Below are positions 59,026 through 64,000 of a DNA stretch of 64,000 bases, one piece after another (within the stretch, counting starts at the first letter, position 1; each line of letters opens with the position of its first letter). The notes beneath the pieces are model-generated. The model saw nothing but the letters and a program-made list of their open reading frames with translations, was not told the DNA's origin and searched no databases. This stretch comes from Rodentibacter myodis (GTDB lineage: Bacteria; Pseudomonadota; Gammaproteobacteria; Enterobacterales; Pasteurellaceae): NCBI RefSeq assembly GCF_001999305.1, contig NZ_MLHQ01000026.1, positions 1 through 64,000 on the forward strand. Direction: 5' to 3'. Both the position numbers and the translations under genes were made by a program.

Positions 59026-59637
59026 TTAAATGGTTTCATTATGATGGACAATATAATGCCCCATTTTTTTCGCTTTTGTTTCTAAATATTGGGTGTTATA
59101 GCGGTTTTCTCCCACATTAAGTGGGACACGTTCTACTACATTGATTCCTGCTTTTTTCATTGTCTCGACTTTTTCCGGATTATTGGTCATCAGACGGACT
59201 TTTTTTACACCGAGCAATTCAAACATATCCGCACAAACTTCAAAATTCCGCTCGTCTGCTTTAAAACCTAATGCAAGGTTGGCTTCAATGGTATCCATTC
59301 CTTGATCTTGTAAAGCATAGGCACGGATTTTATTAATTATGCCAATGCCGCGGCCTTCTTCGCGGTGGTAAATTAATACGCCTCGACCTGCTTCTTTAAT
59401 TTGATTTAATGCCGTGGCAAGTTGAAAGCCACAATCGCATTTTAAGCTGTGAAGTGCATCACCGGTTAAACATTCGGAATGAATCCGTGCTAAAACAGGT
59501 TCATCACTGTTTGAAATATCGCCCATTACCAAGGCAACGTGTTCTTTTTTGGTGTCGGGAAATTCAAAGCCGACCATCTTAAAAATGCCGTATTCGGTCG
59601 GTAAATTGGCTTGTGCGACCAATTGAATTTTTGCCAT
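59026..59637 (-). CDS. ribA: GTP cyclohydrolase II
   Basis: RibA opens the GTP ring in the first step of riboflavin synthesis. The ATG at 59637 (AGGA eight bases upstream) gives 203 residues. The Zn site is in [19 protein letters not shown] and the active site in [18 protein letters not shown]. The frame is open 14 codons more, but those do not fit the family. It diverges from pgpB. Confidence 0.96.
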   Translation of the reverse strand: MAKIQLVAQANLPTEYGIFKMVGFEFPDTKKEHVALVMGDISNSDEPVLARIHSECLTGDALHSLKCDCGFQLATALNQIKEAGRGVLIYHREEGRGIGIINKIRAYALQDQGMDTIEANLALGFKADERNFEVCADMFELLGVKKVRLMTNNPEKVETMKKAGINVVERVPLNVGENRYNTQYLETKAKKMGHYIVHHNETI

Positions 59638-59705
59638 AAAGTCATCCTCATTCATTTTCATTTCTGCTAAAATGCGCACTTCTTTTTTATTATCAAGGGG
59701 CGAGC

Positions 59706-60425
59706 GTGTTTAAAAAGCTGTCATTATATACGTTATTACTTTGTCTTGTACCGTTTTTTATGTGGGGATTTTCCTATCGGTGGAATGGTAACGGGCAATT
59801 AACCGAAGCCGATTACTGGCTTTATTTGCTGACCGAAACAGGCAGTGTGCCTTATGCATTAATCACTTGTGCGGTGTTTGCCCTGATTTTTGGTTTTTTG
59901 TTTAAATCCCGCAAGCAGTGGTTTTTTGCTGTGGTGGTGATGGCATTTGCCGTGGTAGCAACCCAAGGGGTGAAAACCGGTTTGAAAGCGGTATTTAAAG
60001 AACCCCGTCCGTTTACCGTGTATTTGGCAGAACAAACCCATTCAAGTACAGACAGTTTTTATGCCAACAAGCGTTCACAACGTGCCGAGATGGCGAAAAA
60101 CTTCTACCAAACCCAAGCCGACACACCGGCTTGGTTGGTGAAGCATTATGAAGATGAAACCGGCTATTCTTTTCCTTCCGGTCATACTATTTTTGCGGCA
60201 ACTTGGTTAATGCTTGCAGTAGGGTTCACTCAGTTGGTGGGAAACCGCACTTGGAAGGCAAAATTATTGATTGGAGCAATCGCGGTGTGGAGTTTCCTTA
60301 TGCTTATCAGCCGTGTTCGCTTAGGGATGCATTATCCGATTGATCTTCTCATTTCAACCCTTTCTGCGTGGGTTATCAGCGTGGTTATTTTCGGTTTTTT
60401 ACAAAAAAAACGATCTTCATCATAA
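59706..60425 (+). CDS. pgpB: PAP2-family phosphatase PgpB
   Basis: PgpB dephosphorylates phosphatidylglycerophosphate and undecaprenyl pyrophosphate at the inner membrane. The 239-residue protein starts at GTG with AAGGGG five bases upstream, has six membrane helices and all three PAP2 motifs: [16 protein letters not shown] and [12 protein letters not shown]. Confidence 0.93.
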   Translation: MFKKLSLYTLLLCLVPFFMWGFSYRWNGNGQLTEADYWLYLLTETGSVPYALITCAVFALIFGFLFKSRKQWFFAVVVMAFAVVATQGVKTGLKAVFKEPRPFTVYLAEQTHSSTDSFYANKRSQRAEMAKNFYQTQADTPAWLVKHYEDETGYSFPSGHTIFAATWLMLAVGFTQLVGNRTWKAKLLIGAIAVWSFLMLISRVRLGMHYPIDLLISTLSAWVISVVIFGFLQKKRSSS

Positions 60426-60440
60426 AATGAAAAAACAACA

Positions 60441-60564
60441 GCGGTTAAAATCTTTGACATTATGTAGCAGCTAAACAAGAAAGAGGCTTGGAAACAGATA
60501 GGGACGCATTATTTTCTCTTTGTGTTTGCTACATAATACTGAAATCTCAGGCGATTTTAACCGC
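60441..60564. repeat. Nested inverted repeats before nagK
   Basis: The outer arms GCGGTTAAAATC (60441-60452) and GATTTTAACCGC (60553-60564) are perfect 12-bp complements followed by ACTTTTTTT. The inner arms ATTATGTAGCA (60459-60469) and TGCTACATAAT (60527-60537) are perfect over 11 bp. Between them lies TAGGGACGC (60499-60507), the tip of the BIME-like repeat. It may be a pgpB terminator interrupted by a small mobile hairpin. Confidence 0.6.
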
Positions 60565-60588
60565 ACTTTTTTTATACAGGAGTTGATT

Positions 60589-61503
60589 ATGTATTATGGT
60601 TTAGATATTGGTGGGACGAAAATTGAGCTTGCCGCATTTAATGAAAAATTAGAGAAATTATATTCCGAACGTGTGCCTACGCCACAAACGGATTACGATG
60701 AATGGCTTAACACAATTGTGGATTTGGTAAATCGTGCGGATCAGCGATTTGGTGAGCGTGGTAGCGTAGGGCTTGGCGTACCGGGATTTGTGAACCAACA
60801 AACCGGTTTGGCGGAAATTACCAATATTCGGGTGGCGGATAATAAACCTATTTTACGTGATCTTTCCGAACGTTTAGGGCGTGAAGTGCGGGCAGAAAAC
60901 GATGCGAATTGTTTTGCACTTTCTGAGGCGTGGGATGAAGAAAATTTACAATATCCAACGGTTCTCGGATTAATTCTTGGCACGGGCTTTGGCGGTGGTT
61001 TTGTATTGAACGGTAAAGTACATTCCGGACAAGTGGGAATGGCAGGTGAATTAGGGCATTTGCAGCTTAATTATCACGCATTAAAATTACTTGGTTGGGA
61101 CAACGCACCGATTTATGAATGTGGTTGTGGTAATAAAGCCTGTTTGGATACTTATCTTTCCGGTCGTGGTTTTGAAATGCTATATCGTGATTTAAAAGGT
61201 GAATCCCTTTCTGCACGGGAAATTATTGATGCATTTTATCGTGGTAAGGAAAGTGCGGTCGATTTTGTGAATCTTTTTGTGGAATTGGCGGCGATTTCTA
61301 TCGGAAACATCATCACCGCCTTTGATCCACATATGATTGTACTTGGTGGCGGTTTATCTAACTTTGATTATCTTTATGAAGCCTTGCCAAAAGCCTTGCC
61401 GCCACATTTAATGCGTACGGCAAAAGTGCCGCCGATTAAAAAAGCCAAACACGGCGATTCCGGTGGTGTGCGTGGTGCGGCAGCCTTGTTCTTGAAAAAA
61501 TAA
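60589..61503 (+). CDS. nagK: N-acetyl-D-glucosamine kinase
   Basis: NagK phosphorylates N-acetylglucosamine recovered from peptidoglycan or the medium. The ATG at 60589 has AGGAG six bases upstream and gives 304 residues starting [20 protein letters not shown] features are [32 protein letters not shown] and the Zn-binding [19 protein letters not shown]. The 23-codon upstream extension is rejected. Confidence 0.94.
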   Translation: MYYGLDIGGTKIELAAFNEKLEKLYSERVPTPQTDYDEWLNTIVDLVNRADQRFGERGSVGLGVPGFVNQQTGLAEITNIRVADNKPILRDLSERLGREVRAENDANCFALSEAWDEENLQYPTVLGLILGTGFGGGFVLNGKVHSGQVGMAGELGHLQLNYHALKLLGWDNAPIYECGCGNKACLDTYLSGRGFEMLYRDLKGESLSAREIIDAFYRGKESAVDFVNLFVELAAISIGNIITAFDPHMIVLGGGLSNFDYLYEALPKALPPHLMRTAKVPPIKKAKHGDSGGVRGAAALFLKK

Positions 61504-61533
61504 ACGCAAAAATTTTATTTTTACTTTTTCGAT

Positions 61534-61568
61534 TTCCCTCTGTTTTGACAGAGGGAATTGTTTTTTTA
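61534..61568 (+). terminator. Terminator after nagK
   Basis: TTCCCTCTGT, loop TTTG and ACAGAGGGAA are followed by TTGTTTTTTT. Confidence 0.9.
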
Positions 61569-61585
61569 ACAGTGATGAACGTTGC

Positions 61586-62773
61586 TTACTTCACTGCTTT
61601 TTGTGACATCGGCAAATAAGATAAGCCAAGAGCAATTATGAGTGCCGCACCACCCACTAAAAACAAGATTCCGTGATTCCCCTGCGTGTAGCTGAAAAGG
61701 GCGGAAAGTGCATAGCCTGCAATAGCCTGTGAAGTGGCAAAAAAGACAGTGGCTTTACTCCAGTTTTTATTGCGAACAAGCGGATTTTCCGTCATTTCGT
61801 GAATACGAGCCAATACTAATGGCACAATGCCCGGTGGTAGTGTACCAATAATCAAACTTAAAATGGCGAGTAATACCAAATGGTGATTTAACGCCAAAGT
61901 TATCAGAACACACATTTGTACTGCTAAAACAAGTTTTAAGGTTGGTTTTGCGCCCCATTTATCGGCTAAATAACCATATAAAATCGGGCCGATAATTGAT
62001 CCTATTCCGTATAATCCCCAAAATAACGCCCCCATTTCACTACTTTGTTGTAATCCCCGCACAATAAAGTCCACTAAAAAGACAGCGGGCGCAACAATGC
62101 TGATGGCAATTAAGGCGTACTGTAAATAAAGCACAAGAAAAGCCGTGCCTTTTTCAACAGGGCATTTTGTATGGGGTAAGGCTGTGTTTTCAGTATGTTG
62201 GGAGGGAATGTTTTTCCAAGCGAAAAAGGTGAGAAGCAAGGATAGCCCGCCTAAGCCAAGCCAGGTTTCTTTCAAGCCCATTTTTAGAAAAAAAGGAATG
62301 AGTGTTGCCGAGGCAAAAATACCTAAACCGATACCGAGAAAAATGCCTCCGCTGGCTAAATTACGGCGATGAATAGGAATGTGCGGCAAAATAGTTGCGG
62401 CAACCACTACCATTATCGCCCCACCGGTGATGCCGGAGACTAATCGCCAAAGGAAATACCAACTACTTGAAAGCGGAAAAGCACAAGCCAAAAAAGAAAG
62501 GGCGGTAAGTAACATCATTATTTGTAAGGTGCGGTGATAAGAAATGCGATGGGCAAGTGGGCGACCGCTTAATGCGCCGAGTAGATAACCGGCTAGGTTT
62601 GCCGCCCCTAAATATGCTGCATCATCGGCAGAAAACCAATGTTGATCGATAAGTTCCGGTAATAAAGGCGTATAGGCAAAACGGGCAAGCCCGATCGCGA
62701 TAAGGCTTGCGATCATTCCGGCAGAAATATAGCGTAGCATTTGTTTTGATGATAAATGAGGTTGTTTTTCCAT
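61586..62773 (-). CDS. YbfB/YjiJ-family MFS transporter
   Basis: The 395-residue inner-membrane protein has twelve hydrophobic segments and the YbfB/YjiJ-type N-terminus (GLARFAYTPLLPELI, GAANLAGYLLGAL). It is an exporter-like major facilitator of unknown substrate. It diverges from a TetR regulator, and the gap holds repeated TTGACA/TGTCAA half-sites, so the regulator probably controls it. Confidence 0.85.
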   Translation of the reverse strand: MEKQPHLSSKQMLRYISAGMIASLIAIGLARFAYTPLLPELIDQHWFSADDAAYLGAANLAGYLLGALSGRPLAHRISYHRTLQIMMLLTALSFLACAFPLSSSWYFLWRLVSGITGGAIMVVVAATILPHIPIHRRNLASGGIFLGIGLGIFASATLIPFFLKMGLKETWLGLGGLSLLLTFFAWKNIPSQHTENTALPHTKCPVEKGTAFLVLYLQYALIAISIVAPAVFLVDFIVRGLQQSSEMGALFWGLYGIGSIIGPILYGYLADKWGAKPTLKLVLAVQMCVLITLALNHHLVLLAILSLIIGTLPPGIVPLVLARIHEMTENPLVRNKNWSKATVFFATSQAIAGYALSALFSYTQGNHGILFLVGGAALIIALGLSYLPMSQKAVK

Positions 62774-62786
62774 CTAATTTTTCCAT

Positions 62787-62846
62787 AAGTGTCAAAGATA
62801 AAAAGACTATACTTTATTTTTGACAATGGTGTCAACTTTGACAATG
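62787..62846. promoter_or_regulatory. Candidate TetR operator cluster
   Basis: TTGACA-ATGG-TGTCAA (62820-62835) is a perfect 6-bp-arm palindrome. Further half-sites are AAGTGTCAAAG (62787-62797) and CTTTGACAATG (62836-62846). The cluster lies centrally between the divergent MFS and TetR genes. Confidence 0.55.
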
Positions 62847-62899
62847 CTGTTTAAAATCACTACTATGCGTTTTTCAAACAAAAGAAGGGGAGAAAGAAA

Positions 62900-63481
62900 A
62901 TGGCAGGTATCAAACAGTTTGATGAACAAGAAGTTTTTGAAAAAGCAATGAAGGTATTTTGGGATAAAGGATTTGCCGCCACTTCTTTACAGGAAATTGC
63001 CGATTTGACCGGTTTAAAACGCGGTTCGTTGTATAACGCTTATCAAACCAAAGAACAGTTTTTTTTGAAAGTATTTGAACAACATAAAAACGGCTTATTG
63101 GCACAGATTCGTCATTCTCTTGAAGATTCCGACCTACGTTTAGCATTCCAACACTATTTTGATTTTATTATTGATTCAATGTTACAAGGGCAGCCGAGTA
63201 GGGGGTGTCTTTCCACAAAAGTGGCATTGGATAGTGGGGCGTTGAATGATGATATTCGTCACGCATTATTGACATTGTTAGAGGAAATTGAAGCGATTAT
63301 GCTTGCCCGTTTATCACAGGCAACCCCAAGCGATAAATTAAAATTATCACCGATTGAAGCTGCAACTTTATTAGTAACATTCACTCGTGGATTGGTGGTG
63401 ATTGAACGGGTTTATCAGAGCAAAGAAAAATTACAACGGAATGCCGCATTATTTTTAAAAACATTGTTTGATGGAGCATAA
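62900..63481 (+). CDS. TetR-family transcriptional regulator
   Basis: The 193-residue protein has an N-terminal helix-turn-helix (ATSLQEIADLTGLKRGSLYNAYQTKEQFF) and a helical ligand-binding domain of unknown specificity, with one Cys (RGCLSTKVAL). AAGGGGAGAAAG precedes the ATG. By position it is expected to repress the divergent MFS gene and itself. Confidence 0.9.
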   Translation: MAGIKQFDEQEVFEKAMKVFWDKGFAATSLQEIADLTGLKRGSLYNAYQTKEQFFLKVFEQHKNGLLAQIRHSLEDSDLRLAFQHYFDFIIDSMLQGQPSRGCLSTKVALDSGALNDDIRHALLTLLEEIEAIMLARLSQATPSDKLKLSPIEAATLLVTFTRGLVVIERVYQSKEKLQRNAALFLKTLFDGA

Positions 63482-63522
63482 AATGGCGTGATTTGCCAAA
63501 AAAATGGCGGATTTTGCCAAAT

Positions 63523-63558
63523 AAAAACCGCCTAAACTCAGTAGAATAGCGGTTTTTT
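63523..63558 (+). terminator. Terminator after the tetR gene
   Basis: AAAACCGC pairs with GCGGTTTT and is followed by TT. Two tandem TGGC-N7-GCCA units (63484-63520) lie just before it. Confidence 0.7.
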
Positions 63559-63576
63559 AATTTAGTAGGAAAGACA

Positions 63577-64000
63577 ATGAAATTAACAACATTGGTAAAA
63601 TCACTGGCTATTGCGACCGCACTTTTTAGTCCTGTTACGATGGCGGAAACCACAACCGTTTCACCGCATTTAGAGACACAAGAAAATCAGGTCGCGGGCT
63701 ATTTTCGTTTAGCGTTAGATCCAAATACAACGATCACGGCACTTTATGATGGGCCGGTTAATTTACCGACCAAATGGCTTAGAGGCATTGACGCAAAAGA
63801 GGCGAATGCGATTTTTGAGCAATTTTTTATGCCCTTGACCGCAGACGGCGTGCAAACTTCCGTCAATGCATACTTAGTTAAACAAGGTGAGCAGTTTACG
63901 CTTATTGATGCCGGTGCGGCTAAATGTTTTGGCGATGATTTAGGCAATATCATCAAAAATCTTAATGCTTCCGGTGTAAAAGCGGAGCAAATTAACAATG
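63577..64000 (+). CDS. Secreted metallo-beta-lactamase-fold hydrolase (partial)
   Basis: The frame is open to the right edge (141 codons visible). A Sec signal peptide (LVKSLAIATALFSPVTMAE) precedes a segment with FFMPLTADGVQTSVNAYLV and FTLIDAGAAKCFG, the beta-strand region that comes just before the HxHxDH motif in MBL-fold hydrolases such as lactonase-like proteins. The metal motif itself is outside the window. An uptake sequence (63617-63625) encodes the TALF of the signal peptide. GGAAAG precedes the ATG. Confidence 0.75.
   Translation, partial: MKLTTLVKSLAIATALFSPVTMAETTTVSPHLETQENQVAGYFRLALDPNTTITALYDGPVNLPTKWLRGIDAKEANAIFEQFFMPLTADGVQTSVNAYLVKQGEQFTLIDAGAAKCFGDDLGNIIKNLNASGVKAEQINN

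Overview
The window is chromosomal DNA of a Pasteurellaceae bacterium of the Haemophilus/Aggregatibacter type. The strongest sign is the roughly fifty copies I can find by eye of the 9-base uptake signal AAGTGCGGT or its complement; about 0.5 would be expected by chance in 64 kb. They often occur as inverted pairs that double as terminators. Gene order and protein sequences also match what I know of Haemophilus influenzae (rnt-gloA, aspS-nudB-yebC-ruvCAB, ybgC-tolQRAB-pal, the isc cluster, rpmH-rnpA-yidD-yidC-mnmE). I cannot fix the genus; a type VI secretion ClpV and moderate AT richness would fit Aggregatibacter or a related Haemophilus.

Layout. 57-12068: clpV (edge of a type VI secretion locus), priC, a YuiF-type transporter preceded by a complete histidine leader/attenuator, rnt, gloA, glpT, a large GDYXXLXY membrane protein, cmoA and an ICMT-like methyltransferase. 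12250-18992: aspS, nudB, yebC and ruvC-ruvA-ruvB, interrupted by a small membrane protein and a lipoprotein. 19426-27241: cydABX-ybgE behind a perfect FNR box, then ybgC-tolQRAB-pal. 27419-34259: tRNA-Lys, a divergent tRNA-Lys-like sequence, ycaO, yegP, a methyltransferase, gloB, hemA, a NAGPA/DUF2233 protein and a tRNA Met-Leu-Gln-Gln operon. 34363-39558: prfC, purC behind a PurR operator, argG and trmJ. 39609-45892: the Fe-S operon iscR-S-U-A-hscB-(DUF2625)-hscA-fdx-iscX behind a strong IscR box. 45984-48110: an ArsR regulator whose palindromic operator is repeated before a frnE/esterase pair, plus a small lipoprotein. 48239-56559: dnaA-dnaN-recF diverging from rpmH-rnpA-yidD-yidC, then mnmE-mntP. 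56623-64000: ppiD, an intergenic REP/BIME-like repeat region, ribA, pgpB, nagK, a TetR/MFS divergent pair and the start of a secreted metallo-beta-lactamase-fold protein.

Most genes are core housekeeping functions: replication start and repair, Fe-S assembly, envelope integrity, the terminal oxidase, tRNA supply and modification, and glyoxalase detoxification. I see no prophage, insertion sequence, CRISPR array or restriction system. The most interesting signals are regulatory or RNA-level: the A-F type histidine attenuator at 5013-5154; a tRNA-Lys(CTT)-like gene with compensated stems but broken consensus bases; the duplicated ArsR operator; a 19-codon ORF with a ribosome site beside clpV; and BIME-like hairpin elements, a fragment of which also occurs inside an inverted repeat before nagK.
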